Source of the DNA: Brugia malayi
Taxonomy: Eukaryota > Nematoda > Chromadorea > Rhabditida > Onchocercidae
DNA length: 64,000 nt
Direction of reading: 5' to 3'
Assembly (NCBI RefSeq): GCF_000002995.4
Contig: NW_025062475.1
Coordinates: forward strand, 14,230,687 to 14,294,686
Shown here: one piece after another, positions 1 through 10,600 of the stretch
How positions within the stretch are numbered: the first letter of the stretch is position 1
How the letters are laid out: the number at the start of each line of letters is the position of its first letter
Notes under the pieces: generated by a model
The model's input: the letters and a program-made list of their open reading frames with translations, nothing else
The model's database searches: none
Told to the model about the DNA's origin: nothing
Position numbers and translations under genes: made by a program

Positions 1-1860
1 AAAATGTTTGATTTTAGGAATTAAAAAAAATTATAAATTTGAGAAGAAGAAATACTATAATTATTTATTAAAAGCTAATAAACACAAACAACTATCGTAT
101 TTGAAAAGAAATAAATTTGTCGTATGAAAAAGAAAAAAGCTATCAAAATAATTATAAGAAATGATTTGATGGTATATACATTAGCAATTGCTTATTAAAT
201 TCATTTTTGTGACTAATTAAAATTATTTTCTAACTTTTTTTTTTCATTTCTAACTAGTCGTAATTAACTTTTTGCATTGCTCTATTCAATAGTAAATTAA
301 TTATTAACTTATTATATGCATTGTATCCATCATTATATATTCTTATTACTAATAATTTTTTTTTTTTTGAAAAGACGAAAAAAAAAGACAGGTGGTTTTA
401 ATATTTATGAATTTTTCATGAGTTAAATTGAAAATAATAAAAATATAAGCTCTCGAATTATTGTAGAACTGAATGATTTGTGTTACTGTCTGGAATAATT
501 TATCTGGAAAAATCAACCATATAATTTAATTAATTTAAATTAATTAATTTAAAGATAATAAGTAATAGTTTTGTTTAACAATATGATAAACAATACAATA
601 ATACAATAATAATTAATAATAATAAACAATAAATAATAGTAGTAATAAATAATAATAATAATAACAATGATAATAATAATAATATTTTTAATATTTCCTT
701 TTCATTGCATGCATGCATTTTTGCATTTCTTTTATTGCAAAATGCATGCAACCCAAAACATTTCACTCTTTTTTTTGCATTTTTTGATTAATTTTTAAAC
801 TCTTCCTTAATTGATGCAGTAAAAAAGAATAAAAAAAAAGATATAGCAATTAAATAAATTATTCAAATTGCTAATAGCACAAACAGCCAATTGGAGAATA
901 AAAAAAAAAAAAAAAAAATTGAATATTAAATTTGTGACTATAATAAAGCTAAAAGATTAAAATTCATAAGTTTTTTTTAATAATTATTTCAAATAAAAGA
1001 TTGAAATTCATAGTTTTTTTTAATGGTTTTTTTAAAAATAATTTTGAATAATTTTTAAATAATTTTAAAAATTAATAATTCTGATAAAATTTGGATGAAA
1101 GAAAGAAAGTGTTAAGTTTCATCTACTTCAATAAAGAAAAAAAAAAAAGAGTTTGAAACCTGTTTGTGATCATTTCTGATAGGTTCTTTCAATTTCTGCC
1201 AGTTTAATCGGAAAAGAATTAAATAATGAAAATTTGATAGCCAAAGCTAATACTATTTTTTCATTTCTTTCTTTCTCTTTTTTTCTTTTTTTTTTGGCTA
1301 ATAATTTTCTATGCTAAAATAGCCGAGAAAATAGCTGAAATTTAATTCCTTCCTTTCTAAAATACTAACAATAAAATTATGGTAAGTAATTTTCATTTTT
1401 TCTTTTTCTTTTCTTTTTTTTTTTTTCGAAAAAAGCAATTTTTATTAAAGAAATATTTAGCTATAAAACATTTTTTTTTTACATTTAATAAAATAAATTA
1501 TTGAATGATTTGTTGAAAAGTTTAATGAAATTTAACAAATAATAAAAACAATTAACTTTAGAAATTTTTTTTTGGTATATTTAAAAAATTTATAGCATAA
1601 ATTTTTGATTGGAATAATGAAAAAAAGATGAGGAGAGAGAGAGAGGGAGAGAGAGGGAAAGAAAAGAAAAAGAAAGATAAAATTATGAAATTATCATTGA
1701 AAAAAAATAAATTTGAAATTTTGATTAAAGAAGTATTAAATTTAAAAAAATATTGTTGAAAGTATGAAAGAAGGAAGTATTTAATTTAAGTTATTAAAAA
1801 TCAAAAAAAGAAAAAGAAAAAGAAAAGATTTGAAGTGAATTAGTCAATTTCTTTCATTGA
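1..1860. other. AT-rich intergenic DNA
   Basis: I see no exon with plausible splice sites here on either strand. The stretch is extremely A+T-rich with homopolymer runs, short ATA/ATT microsatellite (about 590-690) and a GA-rich patch near 1630-1670. The 63-codon frame at 575-766 on the minus strand is low-complexity Leu/Ile and is not treated as a gene. Confidence 0.6.
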
Positions 1861-1865
1861 CACCC

Positions 1866-1922
1866 ATTACGTCATCGTCATCAAGTGACGTAATATGACG
1901 GAATGACGTAATATGACGTAAT
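1866..1922. promoter_or_regulatory. Cluster of six CRE/bZIP-type TGACG cores
   Basis: Six TGACG cores (two inverted, four direct) lie in 57 bp, starting near 1866(-), 1876(-), 1886, 1896, 1904 and 1914. Four extend to the TGACGTAAT (or ATTACGTCA) form recognised by CREB/ATF or PAR-bZIP factors. Spacing is 10, 10, 10, 8 and 10 bp, so most cores fall on the same helix face. The outer ATTACGTCA and TGACGTAAT copies could also pair as a hairpin. That this is a bound element is inference; no gene start is visible next to it. Confidence 0.4.
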
Positions 1923-2716
1923 ATCAAATATGAAATTAATACGCTTCATAAAAAAGTATATTAATGTATGATAGAATTAATTATTAATTATATTTGTAAT
2001 ATTATAATTATTATTAATTGCATTGGTAAATTATTTTTGTGTGGAAAATTGTGCAAATTTTGATTAATAAAAATGAAGCAAATTAAAAAACGATATATCA
2101 AACAAAATTTGCAATTTTAATATATCAAAACTTAAAAAGGTTTCAACTAATGGAATATTGCAAAAAAAAAAAAAGAAATCTTTTCAGTTATTAATATTTT
2201 TTAAATAATTAATATAATAGAATGATTAAAACATAGTACAAATGATAGCAATTATAATTAACTTTTTCTTTTTTTTCATTGCAAAAGCTAAAAGTTTAAT
2301 ATATGCAAAATATTAATTAGTTTTCTTTTTCTCTCTTTTTTTTTTTTTTTTTGCTTAAAATATTTTAATGAATATTTATTCGTTCATTCATTCAATTATT
2401 TTTGTTGATTTAATGTCGGAAATTATTGCTAAATTTTAATGAATAATTATTAATTAATATTAGACTAAAATATCTAAAATTTGATAAAATGAAAAAAATA
2501 TAAAGAAAATGATAGAGGAAATAAGAAATACTCAAATTAATATTATTCATATTTCATCCATTTATATTAATTTTCTTTAGTACATTGTATGATGTCACCA
2601 AGGTTAAGGTCATTCTTCATGCGAATGCATATGAAGTAGTAAATTATAGTAAGTAAGAGGTTAATAATTGTCGTACTTCTAATGGTTTTTATAATTATCT
2701 TTATTCATCTTAATAT

Positions 2717-2763
2717 CTCCTCTCTCTCTCTCTCTTTCTCTCTCCTCTCTCTCTCTCTCTTTC
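2717..2763. repeat. CT dinucleotide microsatellite
   Basis: Nearly uninterrupted (CT)n runs with CTCC and CTTT interruptions, between the TGACG cluster and the 38-bp array. Confidence 0.8.
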
Positions 2764-2896
2764 CTTCGGCTGTTATGAATTCAAAATAACATTTCTTATA
2801 AACATTGCATAATTTTGCATTCAAAACATAATTGATTTTAGATGATAATTAAACTAAATTAAATTACTGCAAATTAACAGGTTATTAATTATCAGA

Positions 2897-3116
2897 GAAT
2901 ATACCTGATTTTGTCATTCTCGAATGATATAAAGGAATATACCTGATTTTGTCATTCTCGAATGATATAAAGGAATATACCTGATTTTGTCATTCTCGAA
3001 TGATATAAAGGAATATACCTGATTTTGTCTTGCTCGAATTATATTAAAGAATATACCTGATTTTGTCTTGCTCGAATTATATTAAAGAATATACCTGATT
3101 TTGTCTTGCTCGAATT
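2897..3116. repeat. 38-bp tandem array carrying repeated splice donors
   Basis: Copies start at 2897, 2935, 2973, 3011, 3049 and 3087 (exactly 38 bp apart; the last is partial). The first three are almost identical; the last three share variants (TCTTGCTCGAATT instead of TCATTCTCGAATG). The innermost copy overlaps the 3' end of a minus-strand coding exon, and every copy carries the minus-strand sequence CAG|GTATATTC, a good nematode 5' splice site. So the array duplicates an exon-intron boundary several times. Confidence 0.85.
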
Positions 3117-6100
3117 GTAGGATGTAAACGAAATTGAGTGTTTCCTTCAGTTTTTAACATTTGGTATCGTTTGGATCGTAAATTTGCAACCGTATTAGCA
3201 CCGGAACGCATCGCACGTTTGTTACGTTTTGCTCGAGAGATTCGATGATGTTGCTGTAAATATTTTCATTTTATTTCGTTTTTTTTTCTTTTTTTTTTAA
3301 TCATTTATACAATCTTTTTTTAACAATCTTTTTTTTAATCATTTTCTGTAGTTCATTACATATAAATTAAATAAACAAAAAAAAAAAAATGTAATAATTT
3401 TAAGTATTTATAATTATTTCGGAAAATCATATCATATCATATCAGAAAAGATGAAGATGAGAAGATTTATGATATTGCAAAAATAAAAAATATTAAATTA
3501 GTTTAAAAAAAAAAACGAGAAAAAGATTATGTTTTTTATATTATCAATAATAACTTTAGACATCTTTTTGAATATTTTCATTCTTTATTTCTTTTCTTTT
3601 TTTTTTTCTTTGGAATTTAAATTTAAGAGATTGTAAATTAAATCTAACTTTTCAATAAAATGCAAAAATTTAATCTAAATCTAAAATTTATTAACTCAAC
3701 AAATCTTCTTTTGCAATCAAATGAAGCGTAAAAATTTTTGCATAAAATAAATGTGAAAAATGCTTCCTGCAAATAATTATTATTAGCCGTAAATGTATAA
3801 TTTGCATCTAATAAGCGTAAGCACGTATATGTACACGTATATATACACGTACAAATTTCACGTATCTACTCAAATAATAATGAAAAATTTTATTAATAAT
3901 ATAAAAAGTAAAAGATTTGATTTTCTAATGAAGAAAATGAGAAGTATCAAATGAACTTTTTTTTTTCCTCTCATCATAAAAAGTGCTTTTTTTAATTATT
4001 AAAAAAAAAAAAAAAATTTTCAAAAAAAAAAAAAAAAAAAAGAATGCAATTTCAGTAATTTCAAAAATGATTTTATCAATGAATACATCATTTTACTCAA
4101 AAAAAATTTGTTGATTTTTTTTCTAAATAATTCATAATATTTGAATATTTAATTTAACACTAACTCTAATTACTGTTAAAGTAACTAAATAGAAATACAT
4201 GACATACAAACATACATACACACACACACATATATATATATACAAACACATACACATGCATGCACACACATGCACATACACACACATGCATACACATACA
4301 TAAACAGACATGTAAAATGTGTATCAATCTGAAAGATCCGTTCTTGATTGCGGAATAGTGAAAGAAAGAAGTGATGGACAGAGAAGGAATTATCGACAGA
4401 TTGATTAGAATTAGTCCATCTGTTGCTAACAGGACCAAATTGTAATTCCTTTTATCCATTCATTCATTTTGGTAGATTAACAGACTAACTGACTGACTGA
4501 CTGACTGACTGACTGACTGACTGACTGACTGAATGAATGAATGAATGAATGAATGAATGACTAATTCATAAGGTTAATTATTATAATTGTTTATTCATTC
4601 AGTCATTCATTTATTCTCAGTATGTTACAGTATAATTAGCAATCGTTTTGGTCTATTATAATAATTTGAATATAAATAAGAAATGATTAAGTATCTTATC
4701 CTAATTATTCTACTTTTACTAATATTTATTTAAACAGAGGGAGCGACAAGGAGAGGGAAAGAAAGAGAGAGAGAGAGCGAGAGAGGGAGAGGGAGAAGAA
4801 AAGTGAGAAAGACTTATTTAAATTTTAAAAATAGGATTAAAAAAAAGAGAATAAAATAAAAAACCCTAGAAAGATGACTGCCACTAGCACGATTATTATT
4901 GTTGTTGTTGTTGTTATTGTTATTGTTGTTGCTATTGCTGTTGTTGTTATTGCCGTTGTTGTTATTGTTGTTGATTAATTGTACTGAACCACTATTTCCA
5001 CGTAATAATCCTTCATTCAATAGTTCCAGATCACTCGATTCACTATTACTCGTATCGATCCCGAATAACTGTTCATCATTTAATGGTGCTGCAAAAAAGA
5101 CATTCACAATTTATGTTTCTTACAAAATATGAATGAAATGAAATTGATTGAACTGAGCTATGATGATGGGATAGAAAGAAATGAAAGGAAAGAAGAAGAA
5201 TGACCTTTGAAGAAAGAATGGAACAAAATGGAAATGAATGAATGAATGAATCAATCAATCAATGAATGGAAAGTGAATGAGTGAATGAAACGGAATGAAT
5301 GAATGAAAGAATGAATGAATGAATGAATGAAATGGAATGAATGAATGAATGAAATGGAATGAATGAATGAATGAATGAAATGGAATGAATGAATGAATGA
5401 ATGAAATGAATGAATGAATGGAATGAATGAATGAATGAAATGAATGAATGAATGAATGAATGAATGAATGAATGAATGAAATGAATGAATGAATGAATGA
5501 ATGAATGAATGAATGAATGAATGAATGAATGAATGAATGAATGAATGAATGAATGAATGGAATGAATGAATGAATGAATGAATGAAATGAATGAATGAAT
5601 GAATGAATGAATGAAATGGAATGAATGAATGAATGAATGAATGAAATGGAATGAATGAATGAATGAATGAATGCGAACGGATGAATAGATCGATGAGAAA
5701 TTATGTTGTAAAATGTTGGAAGCATTAACAGAATTATGAAGAGAGCAAAAAAAAAAAAAATCATAAAAGCTAATTTGAATAACTTTAAGAGGGATAATCT
5801 TTTCTATATTGTATTTCTATTTTTTGATTTTTTCTTTTGTGTTTTTTTTTTGTCTTCTATTCATTTTCAAAAGTTTTTTTTTATTTGTCTTGTTAAATTA
5901 AGTAAAGTATTACTTATAGTATTGTTAAATTATAAAGTAAAGTATTAAGAATATAAAATAGATGATTATATAAATGAAATATTATAAAATGGCATGATAA
6001 TTTCTTTTTTTTTTTAATAATAAGTTTGAATCTCTTCATAAAAGAAAATGTAGTGAACTTTGAAAATTTTTATTTAAAAAAAAAATATATATATATATAT

Positions 6101-7974
6101 AATCACAGAAACAAAAGGAAGAAAAAGTCAGAAAATAACTTATGAAAAAAAAAAAAAAAGGAAAAATGTACCTTCGTGGCATACTAAGAGGAAAAAGTTA
6201 CTTTGATTAATTAATTATTTCTCATAAATGGTTAAATGGTTCTTCTCTACAGTTTTCCATCATTTTTTTTTTCTTTTTCTTTTTCTTTTTTGAAATATTC
6301 ACTAATATGGAAAGTATGTAGGCTACAATCAATAAAATACCTATTAATCTATCATAAAATAAAAAAAAAATAGTAAATTTAAAAGATCAAAAAAAAAAAA
6401 AAAAAAATTCATAAAATTTGCTGTTTAATTTTGGATTTGAAATAATCTCTAGTTTGTATATTATGTTTTTTTTTTTTTTTATAATGAGATCTAATGATAA
6501 TTAATATGATGAATTTTTTTTTTACTGCTTAAAATTTTCCATAAATTTATTTTAAATTATCCAAAAAAAAAAAAAAAATTCAATCATTCATTCATTCTTA
6601 TGTGATATGTACCAAATAAATAAAATTTTAGAATAAATAAATAAATTAATTAATTAATGACAATTTTACCTGTTGAACTTTGTCCATCATTGGAGGATTG
6701 ATGCGATTTTCGATAGCCAAATAATCGTCGCATTTTACAAACTTTTGCCACAAAGTCTTAATAAAATGAATGATGATAACTGCCTAATTATCTTTTATAA
6801 ATATTCATTGATTTTTAAACATTGATTGATTGATCGATTTGAAAAATCAATAAATATTCCCATTTGTTTCTTCGTTTTCCTTCACGTATGGTTTTATTCC
6901 TAAAAAAAAAAGAAAAGAAAAGAAATGTCCCATTTCACTTGAAAAAGTTTGTAACAAATTGAGCAATGGAAGAATAAAGATCACAGAGACTGTCATTACC
7001 AAAAAAAAAATTATATTATTTTAAAAGGTGATCATTTCTTCATTCCATTTTCAAATTACAGTAATATATTTTAAAACTTTAAAAAATTTCATTTATCATT
7101 TCTTACTTTTTTTTTTAATAACTAAAATTGATTTATTGATTTGGTATCAATAATTGTAGTAATATTGAAGATAATTGCAAGAAAAAAAAAGTGAAAAAAT
7201 TAACAAAGAAGAAAATTAAAAGTCCATCAATTTTGGGTATTATAAATGAATTTAACTAAAAATTAGAACATTTACTATTATGAGAAACAAATTAAAAGTA
7301 TGCATAAAAAGAAAACAACAATGACACTAAAAAAGAAAACAACAATGACATATAGGCAAAAATAATTTTAACAAATCAAGAAGCTAATTAAGTATTTATA
7401 TTACTTTAAAAATGAAATGCTTAACTAATTCTTTTCATTATGAGTAATGAAATTAAAAAAAAAAAATAATAAAAATAAAATTTGTCCTTTTTGCAACAAT
7501 AGCTAATATGAATAGAAATACATTCTTAAAAGAAAAAATCTAACTTCAAAAACTAAATAATTAAAATTACGAATACAATATTATTTAGGAAAAATATAAA
7601 CAATGCTTTACGTTGACAATAATTAATAAACAAATTAAAGCATATTAACCTAACAGTCTTACTTATTTTATTATCAATTACATTATTTCATTATTATATA
7701 TACATTTCAATTTCTTGTTCCATTATTTCATTTATTAACATATGCATGTCATATGAAATATTTGTAGAAAGGATAAATTTTATTAAAATCTTTAGAATAA
7801 AATATGAATGAATAAAATTTTAAGAATGTGAAATGAATGAAGAGAGAATAATTTCCGATTAACATTCAATTTAAAAGTCTTAAAATCGTATAAGTAAGCT
7901 TTTTGCATTTTACTTGCAGCTGCTATCTTCCATCTTGCATTAGCGATAGAATGGAAAAACGAATCTGATGCATT
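3077..7974 (-). CDS. Unidentified basic protein with Asn-rich tract (partial, 5' end not found)
   Basis: I do not recognise the family. Four minus-strand exons join in frame: 7914-7974, 6670-6756, 4865-5088 and 3095-3253, all with GT-AG borders and matching phases (0/1, 1/1, 1/0, 0). The joined frame has 177 open codons. It starts with a Trp/Arg/Lys-rich helix-like segment (ARWKIAAANFVAKVCKMRR), then a Ser/Asp/Glu-rich acidic part (SSDLELLNEGLLRG), a poly-Asn run broken by Gly and Ser, and a strongly basic tail (RISRAKRNKRAMRSG). Either the last exon uses the donor at 3093-3094 and continues beyond what I can find, or it reads on to TAA at 3077-3079. ATG 6731-6733 could also serve as a start if 6670-6756 is a first exon. 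Non-repetitive codon use and phase agreement argue for a real gene; identity is open. Confidence 0.55.
4203..4312. repeat. CA/CATA-type microsatellite in intron
   Basis: Alternating purine-pyrimidine run of ACACAC, ATATAT and CATGCA blocks. It lies in the intron between the 4865-5088 and 3095-3253 exons of the unidentified minus-strand gene. The minus frame with many Cys/Val/Met codons is a by-product of the repeat. Confidence 0.7.
4484..4560. repeat. (ACTG)n followed by (GAAT)n tetranucleotide repeat
   Basis: About eleven ACTG units pass directly into about seven GAAT units, as if one tetranucleotide repeat had mutated into another and both had expanded. Intronic with respect to the minus-strand gene. 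Confidence 0.85.
5225..5675. repeat. Large (GAAT)n tetranucleotide array
   Basis: About 450 bp of GAAT repeats with frequent GGAAT and GAAAT variants that recur in a loose higher-order pattern. It lies within the large intron between exons 6670-6756 and 4865-5088 of the minus-strand gene. A 169-codon minus frame (SFIHSFIHSF...) is only the translation of the repeat. Confidence 0.9.
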
Positions 7975-7994
7975 CTGTGTAAATTAGCACGAAG

Positions 7995-8069
7995 GAATGA
8001 AATGAAATGAAACGAAATGAAATGAAATGAAATGAAATGAAATGAAATGAAATGAAATGAAATGAAATA
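7995..8069. repeat. (GAAAT)n pentanucleotide array
   Basis: About fifteen AAATG units, nearly perfect (one CGAAAT variant), starting 20 bp upstream (on the minus strand) of the exon at 7914-7974. Confidence 0.85.
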
Positions 8070-8100
8070 ATATGATATGAATGAAATTAATTAATTAAGA

Positions 8101-8466
8101 AGTCTCTCTCTCTCGGAGTGAATTAAGGGATCTCTCTGTCTCTCTCGGGATGAATTAAGAAAACTCCCTCTCTCTCTCTCTCTCTCGAAATTAAGAAATT
8201 TCTCTTTCCCTCTTCCTCTCCCTCTCTCTTATCATTCTTAGCAATCGATCATGTCTTTCCTTTTTTTCTGCTTCTTTTTAGCTAGTGTAGCTAGCACCTG
8301 ACAAATGACGATGAAAGAAAACTTGTGACATTCAATCATTATCACTAATTACTATCCTTTCTTTTTCCTTTTAACAAATGAAATATAATTTACTCCTCTT
8401 TTTTTTTCTTCTCTTCTTCTCTCTCCCTCTCTTTGCTCTCTCTCTCTCTCTCTCTCTTTCTCTCTT
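8101..8466. repeat. CT-rich tract with interspersed GAATTAAG blocks
   Basis: Blocks of (CT)n alternate with a short linker (GGAGTGAATTAAG, GGGATGAATTAAG, then GAAATTAAG). This makes roughly three degenerate 40-50-bp units, followed by a plainer CT/CCCT tract to 8466. No gene is seen between here and 9100. Confidence 0.65.
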
Positions 8467-9109
8467 TATCTAATTATTCATTTCTAAAATTGGATCATTT
8501 AGCACTTTTGCTATTTTTTTTAAAAAAAGAGAAAATTATTATTACTATTACTATTATTATTAAATTGTTGTTTTTGTTTATTTATTTATTTTTTGATTAA
8601 TTTCCTATTACCATTTTAAATTAATAAAAGTACTTTTAACTAATTCAGTAAATCATTTCTTCAATCCATGTGCAATTTTTCCATTGCTTATTGCTAATTA
8701 ATTATTCTCCTTGTTAGCTTACAATAATTGTAATGAAAAAATATCTACGTAAAATATAAAAGTATTTGCCATTTTTGTTGCAAAAAAACACGTTTAAAAC
8801 GTTTAAAACGTGTCCTATAAGTAATGAATATATGATTTTTTCTCTTTTTTTTTAAAGCTATTTAATTATAAAGAAAAAAAAAAAGGAATTTATTATTCAA
8901 TTACTATTAGTATTACTAATTCACACTTGTAAATATTATACACAATAATCATTTCTATTGTAATATGATATTTTTAAAGTAATTAATAATTTTTTGATGA
9001 GAGATGAAATTTGAATGGAACAAATTTAATTTCTAATCATACCTTTTTATCTCCGTTCTATTTTCTTGTTACTTCCCATGCTTTCCGGTTTTGATAAGAT
9101 TTTTAATAA

Positions 9110-9340
9110 AGGTAATTTTGCCCGTGTCTAACTATATAGGATAGAGGGTTATTTGTATAGAGGATAATGCAAGTAAAGACAAGTTAAGTTTGCAGTGATG
9201 CTAAGGCAAGGAAATGTCTGCTATAGAAAAAAAAAAAAAAAGGAGCCTAGCTGATATAGGCCAGTTAGGCTATGTTTATAAGTATAGGCTTTTATAAGTT
9301 TTATTCCTAAAGATTGGTTGCAGGGATGTATTATTACACT
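9110..9340. other. Patch of atypical composition, possible decayed insert
   Basis: This patch is clearly richer in G and poorer in homopolymers than its surroundings (for example GAGGATAATGCAAGTAAAG and GCAGTGATGCTAAGGCAAGG), apart from a poly-A run at about 9226-9241. It contains short inverted pieces (GCCTAGCTGATATAGGC). No open frame continues through it. A nuclear mitochondrial copy or a decayed mobile element are both possible; I cannot decide from sequence alone. Confidence 0.25.
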
Positions 9341-9974
9341 TTTAAATGCTAAATGTTCAATTATACTTGAAAAGATATGATGAATCACGCATAAAATCTG
9401 ATTCCTTTTCTTTTCTTATTTTTATGATAATTTGAAATCAGAAAATTAAATTTGAACATTCAATACTCAATTATGGAAGTTTGAAGTTTTTTTGTTTTCT
9501 CTCTCCCCTCTTCCTCCCTCTCTCTCTTTCTCTTTATCTCACCGTTTCTTCCCCCCTCTCTCTCTCTCTTTCTTCTTTCTTTATAAAGCTAATTTGATCA
9601 TATATGAAGAAAAGGGGAATAGTAGTAAAATGGATTTAAAAGTAAGTAAGTAAGTAAGTATATTAGCAGAAAAATTGTCGTCCGACAAAATTGCAAAGAA
9701 TTTAAAAATAACGGTGAAAGACTAAACAATCTAACGAAAGCAATGCCTCGAATAAATTGCTCATCGATTAATGCAATGAATTTTAGTTCGCTTAAAAAAA
9801 AAAAAAAACTTTTTTTAAATGATATCTGAATAAGTAACCATAGGCTTTATTAAATTAACAACAACAACATCAGATAATCTTGCCTGAAGAAATTAAATCG
9901 CAAATAACATGCATAATTTCTCGCATTAAATAAGATTATAAATAAAATATGTACTTTTTTTTTCAATTAGCTGA

Positions 9975-10600
9975 ATATGGCGATCATTAGTGATAATGAC
10001 GACGATGATGATGAAGATGATGATAATTGACTGATTGATTGGTTGATGGTGATGATGATGATGATTGATTGATGATTAGTTAATGGTGATGAAGATGATG
10101 ATAATAATAACATGATGGTGATGATGATAATAATAACATGATGGTGATGATGATGATGATAATAATGACATGATGATGATGATAACAATGACATGAAGGT
10201 GATGATGATGATGATTGATTGATTGGTTGATTGAATGATTGATTGGTTGATGGTGATGAGGATGATTGATTGATGATTGGTTAATGGTGATGAAGATGAT
10301 GATAATAATGACATGATGGTGATGATAATAGTAACATGATGGTGATGATGATGATAATAATGACATGATGGTGATGATAATAGTAACATGATGGTGATGA
10401 TGATGATAATAATGACATGATGGTGATGATGATGATAATAATGACATGATGGTGATGATAATAGTAACATGATGGTGATGATAATAGTAACATAATGGTG
10501 ATGATAATAGTAAAATGATGGTGATGATGATAATAATAATGACATGATGATGATGATGATAACAATGACATGAAGGTGATGATGATGATGGTAATAATGA
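9975..10600. repeat. GAT/GATGGT trinucleotide array with higher-order units
   Basis: Some 600 bp of GATGAT, GGTGATGAT and GATAATAAT blocks separated by GACATGATGG or AACATGATGG. Units are reused in a higher-order pattern, with a few inserted ATTGATTGATTGG blocks. Overlapping minus-strand frames of 96 to 192 codons (His/Tyr/Ile/Ser only) are translations of the repeat. Confidence 0.9.

Noticed and set aside
2897..3116. CRISPR array
   Set aside because: Direct tandem repeats without spacers in a nuclear animal genome; the same applies to the 40-, 42- and 30-bp arrays.
4166..4459. 97-codon minus frame beginning MDKRNYNLVLLATDGLILI
   Set aside because: The first part has varied residues, but it runs into the CA repeat and has no splice support or recognisable motif.
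5255..5764. 169-codon minus frame of SFIHSFIHSF repeats
   Set aside because: It is the translation of a GAAT microsatellite in an intron; no splice signals or non-repeat sequence.
9967..10571. Three overlapping minus frames of 96-192 codons rich in His, Tyr, Ile, Ser
   Set aside because: All are readings of the GAT trinucleotide array in different frames.
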